DNA of 64,000 bases, taken from assembly GCF_024169515.1 (NCBI RefSeq), contig NZ_JAMKCQ010000001.1:992001-1056000 (forward strand), in the 5' to 3' direction. Below the pieces are notes generated by a model. That model was not told where the DNA came from. It did not search any database and was given only the letters and a program-made list of their open reading frames with translations. Both the position numbers and the translations under genes were made by a program. This stretch comes from Erwinia aphidicola (GTDB lineage: Bacteria; Pseudomonadota; Gammaproteobacteria; Enterobacterales; Enterobacteriaceae). Position 1 is the first letter of the stretch, and each line of letters starts with the position of its first letter. Below, in pieces: positions 8,314-16,871 of the stretch.

Positions 8314-9630
8314 ATGAGCAACTCAATGACAGGGACATCGCGGCAGGGCGGTGCCAGAACTATCTTCAACGTTACCAGCGGTAACTTCCTCGAAATGTAC
8401 GACTTTATGGTGTTTGGCTACTATGCTACCGCCATCGCAAAAACCTTTTTCCCCGGAGATGACCCGTTTGCCTCACTGATGCTGACGCTGATGACCTTTG
8501 GCGCCGGCTTCCTGATGCGGCCGCTGGGGGCGATTATCCTCGGCTCTTATATTGACCGCCACGGCCGCCGTAAAGGGCTGCTGCTGACGCTGGGACTGAT
8601 GGCGATCGGTACGCTGACCATTGCGGTGGTGCCCGGCTATGCCACGCTGGGCATGGCGGCGCCGGTGCTGATCCTGCTGGGCCGACTGCTGCAGGGCTTC
8701 TCGGCCGGGGTCGAGCTTGGCGGGGTTTCCGTTTATCTCTCTGAGATCGCGCCCAAGGGCAAGAAAGGCTTCTACGTCAGCTGGCAGTCCGGTAGTCAGC
8801 AGATTGCGGTGATCTTCGCCGCGCTGCTCGGCCTGCTGCTCAATCATCTGCTGGCAAAAGAAGCCGTTACCGACTGGGGCTGGCGTATTCCATTTGTGAT
8901 TGGCTGCCTGATCGTGCCGTTCCTGTTCTGGATCCGTCGCATGCTGGAAGAGACCGAAGCCTTCAGCCAGCGTAAACATCACCCGAGCATGGGGCAGATT
9001 GTCCGTTCGGTTGGCCGCAACTGGGCGCTGGTGCTGGCAGGCATGCTGATGGTGGTCACCACTACGGTGATGTTCTATATGATCACCGCGTTCACCCCGA
9101 CCTTTGGCAAAACGGTGCTAATGATGAGCGATAAAGAGAGCTTCTTTGTCACCCTGTGCATTGGTATTTCCAACCTGTTCTGGCTGCCAGTGATGGGGGC
9201 GCTTTCTGACCGCTATGGCCGCCGTCCGCTGCTGCTGATCTTTACTATCCTGATGATTATCACCGCCTGGCCGGTGCTGCACTGGCTGGTCGGTTCACCG
9301 AGCTTTGCCCACCTGCTGGAAGCCGAGCTGTGGCTCTCATTCCTGTACGGCAGCTATAACGGCGCCATGGTGGTGTATCTGGCGGAGGTGATGCCGGCGG
9401 AGGTGCGTGCCACCGGTTTCTCGCTGGCCTATAGCCTGGCGACAGCGCTCTTCGGCGGTTTTACTCCGGCGGTGTGCAGCTATCTGATCCATGTGACGGG
9501 AGATAAAGCGATGCCGGGCGTCTGGCTGACGTTTGCGGCAGTGTGCGGATTAATTGGGACGTTGATTATCAAACGGCTGGTGAAGCAGTATCAGGCAAGG
9601 CGCCTGATGGAGCCGGCAATTCAGGTATAA
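8314..9630 (+). CDS. MFS citrate/tricarballylate-type proton symporter
   Basis: A 438-residue inner membrane carrier of the metabolite:H+ symporter group in the major facilitator superfamily, with 12 predicted membrane segments. It reads very like the enterobacterial citrate carrier CitA and tricarballylate carrier TcuC: VTSGNFLE(M)YDF at the first segment, the DRHGRRKG loop after segment 2, the GRLLQGFSAGVELGG stretch in segment 4, and SDRYGRRP in the middle of the protein. Start ATG has AGGAAG 7 bases upstream. It is inserted between yghA and exbD relative to E. coli and has no citrate-lyase or tcu genes beside it, so the substrate (citrate or a related tricarboxylate) is inferred only from similarity. 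Confidence 0.87.
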   Translation: MSNSMTGTSRQGGARTIFNVTSGNFLEMYDFMVFGYYATAIAKTFFPGDDPFASLMLTLMTFGAGFLMRPLGAIILGSYIDRHGRRKGLLLTLGLMAIGTLTIAVVPGYATLGMAAPVLILLGRLLQGFSAGVELGGVSVYLSEIAPKGKKGFYVSWQSGSQQIAVIFAALLGLLLNHLLAKEAVTDWGWRIPFVIGCLIVPFLFWIRRMLEETEAFSQRKHHPSMGQIVRSVGRNWALVLAGMLMVVTTTVMFYMITAFTPTFGKTVLMMSDKESFFVTLCIGISNLFWLPVMGALSDRYGRRPLLLIFTILMIITAWPVLHWLVGSPSFAHLLEAELWLSFLYGSYNGAMVVYLAEVMPAEVRATGFSLAYSLATALFGGFTPAVCSYLIHVTGDKAMPGVWLTFAAVCGLIGTLIIKRLVKQYQARRLMEPAIQV

Positions 9631-9644
9631 CGCGATTATGACAA

Positions 9645-9669
9645 GGGCCGATCACAATACGATCGGCCC
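9645..9669. repeat. Palindromic repeat after the transporter gene
   Basis: Perfect 9-bp arms GGGCCGATC (9645-9653) and GATCGGCCC (9661-9669) around a 7-base loop, 14 bases after the transporter stop. It belongs to the palindrome family also seen at 16779, 28362, 52887 and 58513. There is no T-run, so it is more likely a 3'-end RNA-stabilising hairpin than a terminator. Confidence 0.65.
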
Positions 9670-9684
9670 CTGCGATCCGGGCAT

Positions 9685-10100
9685 GTAGGGGGCGACCACT
9701 GAGGGATCCCCACAAAAAATCGTTCTGAATTTTATCGCTGGATGAGAGGTGGCAGGTTTCAGGAGGGAGGGCTGCTTTCCGCACCGGCATCAATACATCC
9801 CTGTAGCCTGGCTCACGGCCATCCCTGGCCGTGGGCCTGCTGCAATCAGCCCTCCCTCCTTGCACCCAAAGCCGCAGCGTCGCGGTTTAAACCCACAGCG
9901 AGCACGATGATAGTGGGGGATGAGCTTGGCCTGAGGTAAGCCGGACGTCACGCGGCAGGGATGCCGCGTGCCGAGGCCCGCAGGGAGCGTCTTTTGCCGT
10001 TCCGGCGTGCTCAGGCTGAGCTCAGACCGGTTTGCGGACGTTTAGCGATGGAAGTTATTTCTGGGGAGACCTCAGGGGGCGACCACCGTTTTGGTCGACC
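9685..10100. repeat. Compound palindromic element between the transporter and exbD
   Basis: A gene-free block of about 415 bases. Its outer ends carry related inverted segments: GGGGGCGACCACTGAGGGATCC... near 9688 and ...GGGGAGACCTCAGGGGGCGACC near 10063. Inside is a nested palindrome with perfect 13-bp outer arms (9762-9774 with 9847-9859) enclosing a perfect 8-bp hairpin CACGGCCA/TGGCCGTG with a TCCC loop (9814-9833). A further small hairpin GCGGCA-GGGA-TGCCGC lies near 9954. None of the frames crossing it look like proteins. This layout suggests a non-autonomous mobile repeat (MITE-like) or stacked REP-type units. Confidence 0.5.
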
Positions 10101-10112
10101 CATTACACGGGA

Positions 10113-10535
10113 TTATTTCCCGGCAGTTTCCATACCCATCAAACCAATCTTCAGATATCCCGCCTGACGCAGTTTATCCATCACGCCCATCAGCGTTGCG
10201 TAATCGACGGACTTATCGGCCTGGAAGAAAATCGTGGTGTCTTTCTTACCTTCGGTCTGTTTGGTCAGTGCATCGACCAGCGTCTCTTCGGTTACCGCAT
10301 CATTGCCAATAAACAGCTGCTTGTCGGCTTTGATAGACAGATAAACCGGCTTTTCCGGGCGCGGCTGTGGCGCACTGGTGGAGGCAGGCAGATTGACGCG
10401 CACGTCAACGGTGGCAAGCGGCGCGGCGACCATAAAGATAATCAGCAGCACCAGCATGACGTCGATAAACGGCGTCACGTTGATTTCATGCATTTCACCG
10501 TTGTTATCGAGATCTTCGTTTAATCGCATTGCCAT
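10113..10535 (-). CDS. exbD: TonB-system energiser ExbD
   Basis: ExbD, 140 residues, part of the inner membrane ExbB-ExbD-TonB motor that uses the proton gradient to drive siderophore and cobalamin uptake at the outer membrane. A short cytoplasmic N-terminus (MAMRLNEDLDNNG) precedes a single membrane helix containing the essential Asp in NVTPFIDVMLVLLIIF, then a periplasmic domain with NLPAS and YATLMGVMDKLRQAG. It lies 5 bases downstream of exbB and is cotranscribed with it. Length and motifs are standard. Confidence 0.97.
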   Translation of the reverse strand: MAMRLNEDLDNNGEMHEINVTPFIDVMLVLLIIFMVAAPLATVDVRVNLPASTSAPQPRPEKPVYLSIKADKQLFIGNDAVTEETLVDALTKQTEGKKDTTIFFQADKSVDYATLMGVMDKLRQAGYLKIGLMGMETAGK

Positions 10536-10540
10536 AGTGC

Positions 10541-11269
10541 TTAACCTACCCGCAGTTTCTGTGCGGGCTGAACGCGCGGTGCGCTGGCGGCGAGGTCAAG
10601 GTCGCGGCTCTGCAGCAGCAGAACCTGGGCGGCCAGGTCACCGAGAGAAGCTTTGTAGCTGCCAATGGTGCGGGCAAAGACGTTATAGATAACCACTGCA
10701 GGGATAGCAGCAATCAGGCCCACCGCCGTCGCCAGCAGCGCTTCCGCAATACCCGGCGCAACCACGGCGAGGTTAGTGGTCTGCGTATGAGCGATGCCGA
10801 TAAAGCTGTTCATAATGCCCCACACGGTACCAAACAGACCGACGAACGGTGCGATAGCCCCGATGGTGGCAAGGAAACCGTTACCGCGACCGGCATGACG
10901 GCTGATGGCCGCGACGCGGCGCTCAAGGCGGAAACCGGTACGCTCTTTAATACCGTTGTTGTCATCAGAGCCTGCAGACAGCTCCAGCTCGTTTTCCGCT
11001 TCTTTTACCAGTAGCGTGCTCAGGCTAAAGCCTTTAAAACCGGCACAGGTCTGGCTGGCCTCTTCCAGCGAACGCACGTTGGCCAGCGCCAGCTGCTCGC
11101 GCTTAAGGCGCTTGCGTGCCGCGCTGAGTTCGATACTTTTGCTGAAGAAAATGGCCCAGGTGACAACCGATGCCAACAGGAGGCCAATCATCACCGCTTT
11201 CACCACGATGTCTGCATGCTGGTACATGCCCCAGACGGAAAGGTCCATCTGCATCAAATCATTTGTCAC
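10541..11269 (-). CDS. exbB: TonB-system energiser ExbB
   Basis: ExbB, 242 residues, the pentameric stator-like inner membrane partner of ExbD. Three membrane helices are visible: near residues 17-42 (VVKAVMIGLLLASVVTW), near 130-155 (AIAPFVGLFGTVWGIMNSF) and near 165-200 (EALLATAVGLIAAIPAVVIYN). The family-conserved Thr/Glu-bearing helices are intact. It is the first gene of exbBD on the minus strand, divergent from metC, with a likely Fur box in the shared upstream region, so iron-repressed expression is expected. Confidence 0.97.
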   Translation of the reverse strand: MTNDLMQMDLSVWGMYQHADIVVKAVMIGLLLASVVTWAIFFSKSIELSAARKRLKREQLALANVRSLEEASQTCAGFKGFSLSTLLVKEAENELELSAGSDDNNGIKERTGFRLERRVAAISRHAGRGNGFLATIGAIAPFVGLFGTVWGIMNSFIGIAHTQTTNLAVVAPGIAEALLATAVGLIAAIPAVVIYNVFARTIGSYKASLGDLAAQVLLLQSRDLDLAASAPRVQPAQKLRVG

Positions 11270-11341
11270 GCTGTGTCTCCAACGTCTAATAGCCGATAGC
11301 GGAAAAATTCAGTGCGGATCATACCAAAACAGCCGGGAATT

Positions 11342-11360
11342 GATAGTAGTTCTCATTACT
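11342..11360 (-). promoter_or_regulatory. Putative Fur box upstream of exbB
   Basis: GATAGTAGTTCTCATTACT matches 12 of 19 positions of the Fur consensus GATAATGATAATCATTATC, and the wider ATAGTA...TACTAT is palindromic. It lies 73-91 bases upstream of the exbB ATG in the 248-base region shared with metC. exbBD is a classical Fur target in enterobacteria. No convincing MetJ box (tandem AGACGTCT) was seen for metC. Confidence 0.6.
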
Positions 11361-11517
11361 ATTTACAACTTAATGGACATTTTTTGCACATTTTTTTATC
11401 TCCCGCGCTGCGCTGTCGCAGCGATAATGAATTTTTATCACTTATCCGCAGGCTGCATACCGCGCGGCAGGCTGGCGTGTTAACGTTGAAACAGGGCAAA
11501 AAATCATACGGGTATTT

Positions 11518-12735
11518 ATGAGCAGCAAAAAAATTGAAACCGCGCTGATCGCGGCCGGACGCGCTAAACGCTACACGCAAGGCTCGGTTAATCCGATTAT
11601 CCAGCGCGCATCATCGCTGGTGTTTGATAGCGTGGCCGATAAAAAACGCGCCACCGCCGGGCGTGCCGACGGCGAACTCTTTTACGGGCGTCGTGGCACC
11701 CTCACCCACTTCTCCCTGCAGGAGGCGCTGACCGAGCTGGAAGGCGGCGCGGGCTGTGTGCTCTATCCCTGTGGTGCAGCGGCGGTAGCCAACGCTATCC
11801 TCGCCTTTGTCTGCGCGGGGGATAACGTGCTGATGAGCGGCAGCGTGTACGAGCCGACTCAGGATTTTTGCACAAAAATCCTCAGTAAAATGAATGTCAC
11901 GACCACCTGGTTCGATCACAGCGCGGGCAGCGAAATCGCCGAGCTGGTGCAGCCCAATACGCGCGTGGTGTTCCTCGAATCTCCGGCTTCGATCACCATG
12001 GAAGTGCAGGACGTTCCAGCCATTGTCGCGGCGATCCGCAGCAAAGCGCCGGATGCGATCATCATGATCGACAACACCTGGGGTGCCGGGATCCTGTTCC
12101 GCGCACTGGACTTCGGGGTGGACATCTCGATCCAGGCCGGAACCAAATATCTGATCGGCCATTCGGATGCGATGATCGGCACCGCCGTCGCCAACGCGCG
12201 CTGCTGGGCGCAGCTGCGCGAGAATTCCTACCTGATGGGCCAGATGGTCGATGCCGACACCGCCTATATGACCAGCCGCGGCCTGCGCACGTTGGCAGTG
12301 CGCCTGCGTCAGCATGAAGAGAGCAGCATTCGCGTCGCCAACTGGCTGGCCGAACGCCCGGAAGTGGCGGTGGTCAACCACCCGGCGCTGCCACAGTGCA
12401 AAGGACATCAGTTCTGGCAGCGTGATTTCAGCGGCAGCAGCGGTCTGTTCTCCTTTGTACTGAAGGCGAAGCTGAGCCGCGAGCAGCTGGCACACTACCT
12501 CGACAACTTCAGCCATTTCAGCATGGCCTACTCGTGGGGCGGCTATGAGTCGCTGATTCTGGCGAACCAGCCGGAAGAGCTGGCGGCGATCCGTCCCGCG
12601 GGCGGCATTGATTTCAGCGGCACGCTGGTGCGCCTGCATATCGGGCTGGAAAACGTCGACGATCTGATTGACGACCTTGCTGTCGGGTTTGCACGCTTAA
12701 GCCAGTCATGCCCTAAAGCTTCAACAAAGTGTTAA
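11518..12735 (+). CDS. metC: Cystathionine beta-lyase MetC
   Basis: A PLP enzyme of methionine synthesis that cleaves cystathionine to homocysteine, pyruvate and ammonia in the cytosol. It has 405 residues and the Cys/Met-metabolism PLP fold: YGRRGT near residue 56, YPCGAAA near 83, IDNTWGAG near 184 and the PLP lysine at K210 in [12 protein letters not shown], the same number as in E. coli MetC. It lies beside exbBD as in E. coli but transcribed away from it. Downstream is an ERIC element and then yghB. Confidence 0.97.
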   Translation: MSSKKIETALIAAGRAKRYTQGSVNPIIQRASSLVFDSVADKKRATAGRADGELFYGRRGTLTHFSLQEALTELEGGAGCVLYPCGAAAVANAILAFVCAGDNVLMSGSVYEPTQDFCTKILSKMNVTTTWFDHSAGSEIAELVQPNTRVVFLESPASITMEVQDVPAIVAAIRSKAPDAIIMIDNTWGAGILFRALDFGVDISIQAGTKYLIGHSDAMIGTAVANARCWAQLRENSYLMGQMVDADTAYMTSRGLRTLAVRLRQHEESSIRVANWLAERPEVAVVNHPALPQCKGHQFWQRDFSGSSGLFSFVLKAKLSREQLAHYLDNFSHFSMAYSWGGYESLILANQPEELAAIRPAGGIDFSGTLVRLHIGLENVDDLIDDLAVGFARLSQSCPKASTKC

Positions 12736-12808
12736 TAGCCTCCCGGCTTCGCGCCTTTGATCAAGGTGTTGAAGCGAAATTGCAGCTACAATGGACAGCG
12801 AAATTTCA

Positions 12809-12933
12809 ATAGCCAAAATAATTGGCGTGACGGCAAGGCGGCAAGTACGCGCATCCCCGGGAGCTTACAGAAGTCAGTCACCTGGGTGTTCGTACGCAGC
12901 TAATGCAGCTGTGGCGTCAAGTATCAAGGCTAT
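12809..12933 (+). repeat. ERIC element (enterobacterial repetitive intergenic consensus)
   Basis: About 125 bases bounded by inverted ATAGCC (12809-12814) and GGCTAT (12928-12933). It contains the ERIC landmarks in order: GACGGCAAGGCGGCAAGT, ATCCCCGGGAGCTTACAG, AAGTCAGTCACCTGGGTG, and the final CGCAGC...GCAGCTG stretch. The length matches the typical 127-bp ERIC. It occupies most of the metC-yghB gap and will be transcribed if metC reads through, or could carry a yghB leader. Confidence 0.9.
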
Positions 12934-12952
12934 GCAGGTTACGGGATAACTA

Positions 12953-13609
12953 ATGGGTGTATTACACGAGATTGTTCAGGCGCTGTGGCATCAGGATTTC
13001 GCCGCGCTGGCCAATCCGGACGTGATTTGGATTGTGTACGGAATTATGTTTCTGACGCTGCTGCTGGAAAACGGCTTGCTGCCCGCGGCGTTTCTGCCCG
13101 GTGACAGCCTGCTGCTGCTGGCAGGGGCGATGATCGCCAAAGGGGCGATGGCATTTATCCCCACGCTGCTGATCCTGACTACCGCTGCCAGCCTCGGCTG
13201 CTGGTTGGGTTATCTGCAGGGGCGCTGGCTGGGCAACACCAAAATGGTTCAGGGCTGGCTTATGCACCTGCCCGCTCAGTATCACCAGCGGGCATGGAAC
13301 CTGTTCAACCGCCACGGCCTGATGGCGCTGCTGGTCGGCCGCTTCCTGGCTTTTGTCCGTACCATATTGCCCACCCTTGCCGGGATTGCCGGATTAAAGA
13401 ACACCCGTTTCCAGCTGTTCAACTGGCTGAGCGGTCTGCTGTGGGTGCTGATTCTGGTGGGATTCGGCTATGCCATTAGCCAGGTACCGTTTATTAAACG
13501 CCATGAAGACCAGGTGATGGCCTGCCTGATGGTGCTGCCGCTGGTGATGCTCTCCATCGGTCTTATTGGCAGTATTGCGCTGGTGATGCGCAGAAAAAAA
13601 GCCCGGTGA
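12953..13609 (+). CDS. yghB: DedA-family membrane protein YghB
   Basis: An inner membrane protein of the DedA family, 218 residues. YghB and YqjA are paired in E. coli; together they are needed for proper cell division, proton-gradient homeostasis and Tat export, and DedA proteins have been linked to recycling undecaprenyl phosphate or phospholipid. The family signature is present: [18 protein letters not shown] near residues 40-57, and the [19 protein letters not shown] segment near residues 129-147 with its essential Arg residues. Its stop codon sits in the loop of its own terminator. Confidence 0.95.
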   Translation: MGVLHEIVQALWHQDFAALANPDVIWIVYGIMFLTLLLENGLLPAAFLPGDSLLLLAGAMIAKGAMAFIPTLLILTTAASLGCWLGYLQGRWLGNTKMVQGWLMHLPAQYHQRAWNLFNRHGLMALLVGRFLAFVRTILPTLAGIAGLKNTRFQLFNWLSGLLWVLILVGFGYAISQVPFIKRHEDQVMACLMVLPLVMLSIGLIGSIALVMRRKKAR

Positions 13610-13622
13610 ATCCGGGCTTTTT
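13594..13622. terminator. Bidirectional terminator between yghB and yqhC
   Basis: GCCCGG (13601-13606) and CCGGGC (13612-13617) form a perfect stem with a TGAAT loop, with an A-run before and TTTTT after, so it can work on both strands. The yghB TGA stop (13607-13609) is in the loop. On the minus strand it follows the yqhC stop at 13625. Confidence 0.88.
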
Positions 13623-13624
13623 GC

Positions 13625-14518
13625 TTAACCGCTCTGGCGCATGCGCGTCATCTCTTCGCCCGGCGTCACGCCAAAATAGCGCTTAAACTCGCGGGAAAAC
13701 TGCGATGCGCTCTCATAACCGACCTTCATCGCCGCCACGCTGGCCTTCATCCCTTCCTGTAACATCATCATGCGCGCCTGGTGCAGGCGGTAACTTTTCA
13801 GATACTGCAACGGCGAGGTGCTGGTCACCGCCTTGAAGTTGTGGTGGAACGCGGAGACGCTCATATTCGCCTCCGCCGCCAGCAGATCCACGCTCAGGCT
13901 GTCGGTGAAATGGTGCTCGATGCGCCGCAGCGCCCTGGCTATCTGGCTGAACTGCGTCTGGCGGCTCACCAGCGCCAGCAGCGCACCGCCGCACGGCCCC
14001 TGCAGGACGTGGTAGAGAATTTCGCGCACGATCTGCGGCCCGAGCACGCGGGCATCGCGCGGGTCTTTCATCACGTCCAGCAGGCGCTCGGTGGCGCACA
14101 GCATCTCTTCCGTCAGCAGCGCCGAGTGGATGCCGCGGGTTTGCGGCTCCGGGTGGAAACCGTCGTCATCGCCAATGTCGATCAGCAGATCCTGTAGCTT
14201 CAGCGCATCAACGCGCAGCGATAGCCCGGCCAGCGGCGCTTCCGGCGTGGCAAAGGTTTCGCATTCGAACGGCAGCGGCACGGTTAGCATCAGATATTTG
14301 GTGGCGTCATAGCTGAACACGCTGCTGCCAAGGTAGCCGGTTTTCTGCCCCTGAAACAGGATGACAATGGCAGGCTGGTACATCACCGGCTGGCGCGCCC
14401 AGTGCTGGTCGGCATAGATCAGGCTGATGCCCGGCACCGGGGCAACGCGGGTTTTATCCTGAGTAACCAGCCCAATAACCTGTTGCGCCAGTCGGGCGCA
14501 GATTGCCTTACGATCCAT
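13625..14518 (-). CDS. yqhC: AraC-type regulator YqhC
   Basis: A 297-residue transcription activator of the AraC/XylS family. The N-terminal half is the AraC_N domain ([22 protein letters not shown]) that senses aldehydes; the C-terminal ~100 residues hold the two helix-turn-helix motifs, the second in [17 protein letters not shown]. In E. coli YqhC switches on yqhD-dkgA when glyoxal or other electrophiles accumulate, and the same divergent arrangement is kept here, with a 174-base shared region before yqhD. It is about 20 residues shorter than the annotated E. coli protein, which mostly reflects the start chosen. Confidence 0.94.
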   Translation of the reverse strand: MDRKAICARLAQQVIGLVTQDKTRVAPVPGISLIYADQHWARQPVMYQPAIVILFQGQKTGYLGSSVFSYDATKYLMLTVPLPFECETFATPEAPLAGLSLRVDALKLQDLLIDIGDDDGFHPEPQTRGIHSALLTEEMLCATERLLDVMKDPRDARVLGPQIVREILYHVLQGPCGGALLALVSRQTQFSQIARALRRIEHHFTDSLSVDLLAAEANMSVSAFHHNFKAVTSTSPLQYLKSYRLHQARMMMLQEGMKASVAAMKVGYESASQFSREFKRYFGVTPGEEMTRMRQSG

Positions 14519-14692
14519 AGAGATTCCCGCTGCTGAAAAAACAGTGACGATATCATCGCCTGCCGCCTGCGAATTCTCCAGCCCTTTGGAGGATCAGGCA
14601 AGAAACAGGCAGAAATGTGCATTGAGCAAAGCAGCAGCACTGCTCACAATCAATCTCGGACTTTGCCGCCGCCACTCACCAGGATTATCGAC

Positions 14693-15850
14693 ATGAATAA
14701 TTTTGTACTGCATACGCCGACCCGCATTCTGTTTGGCCAGGGCCAGATTGCCCATTTAGCCGCTGAGATCCCCGCTGACAGCAAAGTGCTGATCACCTTC
14801 GGCGGCGGCAGCGTGAAAAACAACGGCGTGATGGACCAGGTTTACAGCGCGCTGCAGGGTTTTGACGTGCAGGAGTTTGGCGGAATTGAGCCGAACCCGA
14901 GCTATGAAACGCTGATGCAGGCGGTGGAGGTAGTGAAGCGCGAGAAGATCACCTTCCTGCTGGCGGTCGGCGGCGGCTCGGTGCTGGACGGCACCAAGTT
15001 TATTGCCGCAGCAGCGTTCTACCCGCAGGACCCGTGGCATATTCTGCAAACCGGCGGAGCAGAGATTGAACAAGCGCTGCCGATTGGCTCAGTGCTGACC
15101 CTGCCCGCCACCGGTTCGGAGTCCAACCGCAGCGCGGTTATCACCCGCCGTGCGACCCACGACAAGCAGGCGTTTCGCAATAACCACGTCTTCCCGCGCT
15201 TTGCCGTGCTCGACCCGGTTTACACCTACAGCCTGCCGCCGCGCCAGATTGCTAACGGCGTGGTCGATGCCTTTGTGCATACCATTGAGCAGTATCTGAC
15301 TTACCCGGTTGATGCCCGCGTGCAGGACCGCTTCGCCGAAGGCCTGCTGCTGACGCTGATTGAGGAAGGCCCGCGCGCGCTGGCCGAGCCGGAAAACTAC
15401 GACGTGCGTGCCAACGTGATGTGGAGTGCCACCATGGCGCTTAACGGCCTGATTGGCGCCGGGGTGCCGCAGGACTGGGCCACCCATATGCTCGGCCATG
15501 AACTCACCGCGCTGCACGGGCTCGATCACGCTCAGACGCTGGCGATTGTACTGCCGTCGCTGATGAACGTTAAGCGCGATACCAAGCGCGAGAAGCTGCT
15601 GCAGTTCGCTGAACGCATCTGGGGAATCAACGAAGGCAGCGAGGACCGGCGTATCGATGGCGCGATTGCCGCCACCCGCAGCTTCTTCGAACAAATGGGC
15701 GTGCCGACGCGCTTTAGCGATTATCAGCTCGACGGCTCCTCAATCCCGGCGCTGCTGGCAAAACTGGAAGAGAAAGGCCTGACCGCGCTGGGCGAGCGCC
15801 AGGATATCACCCTCGACGTCAGCCGCCGTATCTACCAGGATGCCTCCTAA
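14693..15850 (+). CDS. yqhD: NADPH-dependent aldehyde reductase YqhD
   Basis: A cytosolic metal-dependent alcohol dehydrogenase that reduces a broad range of short and lipid-derived aldehydes with NADPH. It has 385 residues. It shows the GGGSVKNNG and VGGGSVLDGTKF nucleotide-binding loops and the divalent-metal ligands around VVDAFVHTIEQY and LGHELTALHGLDHAQ. The ATG at 14693 is chosen because it aligns with the YqhD N-terminus (MNNFVLHTPT) and has AGGA 8 bases upstream; the frame stays open 26 codons further up but without support. Followed 86 bases later by dkgA, with which it forms the YqhC regulon. Confidence 0.96.
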   Translation: MNNFVLHTPTRILFGQGQIAHLAAEIPADSKVLITFGGGSVKNNGVMDQVYSALQGFDVQEFGGIEPNPSYETLMQAVEVVKREKITFLLAVGGGSVLDGTKFIAAAAFYPQDPWHILQTGGAEIEQALPIGSVLTLPATGSESNRSAVITRRATHDKQAFRNNHVFPRFAVLDPVYTYSLPPRQIANGVVDAFVHTIEQYLTYPVDARVQDRFAEGLLLTLIEEGPRALAEPENYDVRANVMWSATMALNGLIGAGVPQDWATHMLGHELTALHGLDHAQTLAIVLPSLMNVKRDTKREKLLQFAERIWGINEGSEDRRIDGAIAATRSFFEQMGVPTRFSDYQLDGSSIPALLAKLEEKGLTALGERQDITLDVSRRIYQDAS

Positions 15851-15936
15851 TCGCCCGGCATTCGTCTGTGATTCAACTAGACTTGATCACATCTACCGCT
15901 GCTGAGCGGCGGTAACTTGCTGAAAAGGAGATTAAC

Positions 15937-16761
15937 ATGGCCGATCAACCGATGATTAAACTGCACGATGGCAACATGATGCCGCAGCTGGGGCTGGGCG
16001 TCTGGCAGGCCACGATTGACGACGCGCGCGCCGCCGCCGTGAAAGCGCTGGAAGTGGGCTACCGCTCCATAGATACCGCCGCCATCTACAAGAACGAAGA
16101 GGGCATTGGCCAGGCGCTGAAAGAGACCGACGTGGCACGCGAGGATATTTTTGTCACCACCAAACTGTGGAATGACGATCAGCTTAATGCCGAAAGCGCG
16201 ATGGAAACCAGCCTGAAGAAACTGCAGCTGGACAGCGTCGATCTTTATCTGATGCATTGGCCCTGCCCGCAGAAAGATAACTACGTTGAAGCATGGAAAG
16301 CGATGATCAAGCTACAGCAGCAGGGGCTGACCAAAAGCATCGGCGTCTGTAACTTCCAGGAAGCGCATCTCAAGCGCCTGCTGGATGAAACTGGCGTCAG
16401 CCCGGTCGTCAATCAGGTGGAGCTGCACCCGATGCTGCAACAGCGCACGCTGCACGCGTGGAATGCCATGCACCAGATCCAGACCGAATCATGGAGCCCG
16501 CTGGCTCAGGGCGGTAAAGGGGTGTTCGATCAGGAGGTGATTAAGCACCTGGCGAAAAAATATGGCAAGACTCCGGCGCAGATCGTCATCCGCTGGCACC
16601 TCGATAGTGGCCTGGTGGTGATCCCGAAATCGGTCACGCCATCGCGTATTGAAGAGAACTTCAAGGTGTTTGATTTCCGTCTGGAAAAACCGGAAATTAG
16701 CGAAATTGCCAAATTAGATCGGGGCAATCGTCTGGGCCCGAACCCGGATGAATTGAATTAA
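15937..16761 (+). CDS. dkgA: 2,5-diketo-D-gluconate reductase A / methylglyoxal reductase DkgA
   Basis: A 274-residue aldo-keto reductase, NADPH-dependent, that reduces 2,5-diketo-D-gluconate at C-5 and also methylglyoxal and other ketones. The AKR tetrad is visible: Asp and Tyr in YRSIDTAAIYKNEEGIG, Lys in TTKLWNDD, His in LMHWP. The cofactor-binding IPKSVTPSRIEENF is near the C-terminus. AAGGAG lies 9 bases before the ATG. It lies in the yqhD operon, as in E. coli. Confidence 0.96.
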   Translation: MADQPMIKLHDGNMMPQLGLGVWQATIDDARAAAVKALEVGYRSIDTAAIYKNEEGIGQALKETDVAREDIFVTTKLWNDDQLNAESAMETSLKKLQLDSVDLYLMHWPCPQKDNYVEAWKAMIKLQQQGLTKSIGVCNFQEAHLKRLLDETGVSPVVNQVELHPMLQQRTLHAWNAMHQIQTESWSPLAQGGKGVFDQEVIKHLAKKYGKTPAQIVIRWHLDSGLVVIPKSVTPSRIEENFKVFDFRLEKPEISEIAKLDRGNRLGPNPDELN

Positions 16762-16778
16762 TTGACAGACCGCCAGAA

Positions 16779-16861
16779 GGGGCGACCGGAAAAAAGGGTC
16801 GCCCCCTACGCTTAAGTCCGGGGTCAACGTGTAGGGGCGGACCCTTTTTTTCGGTCCGCCC
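16779..16861. repeat. Pair of palindromic repeats between dkgA and ftsP
   Basis: Two perfect 9-bp stem-loops in opposed orientation: GGGGCGACC/GGTCGCCCC (16779-16787 with 16797-16805) and GGGCGGACC/GGTCCGCCC (16835-16843 with 16853-16861). Between them CCCCTAC and GTAGGGG face each other. The loops are A-rich in one copy and T-rich in the other, as expected for inverted copies. They separate two convergent genes and may limit read-through or protect 3' ends, like REP/BIME units. Confidence 0.75.
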
Positions 16862-16871
16862 GCATCATTTA

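Noticed and set aside
9762..9859. G-quadruplex or CRISPR-like unit in the compound repeat
   Set aside because: G-runs are only two to three long and are matched by a perfect C-rich complement 85 bases away, so pairing is the better explanation; there are no regularly spaced direct repeats.
11270..11517. MetJ box for metC
   Set aside because: No tandem AGACGTCT-like 8-mers were found in the exbB-metC region.
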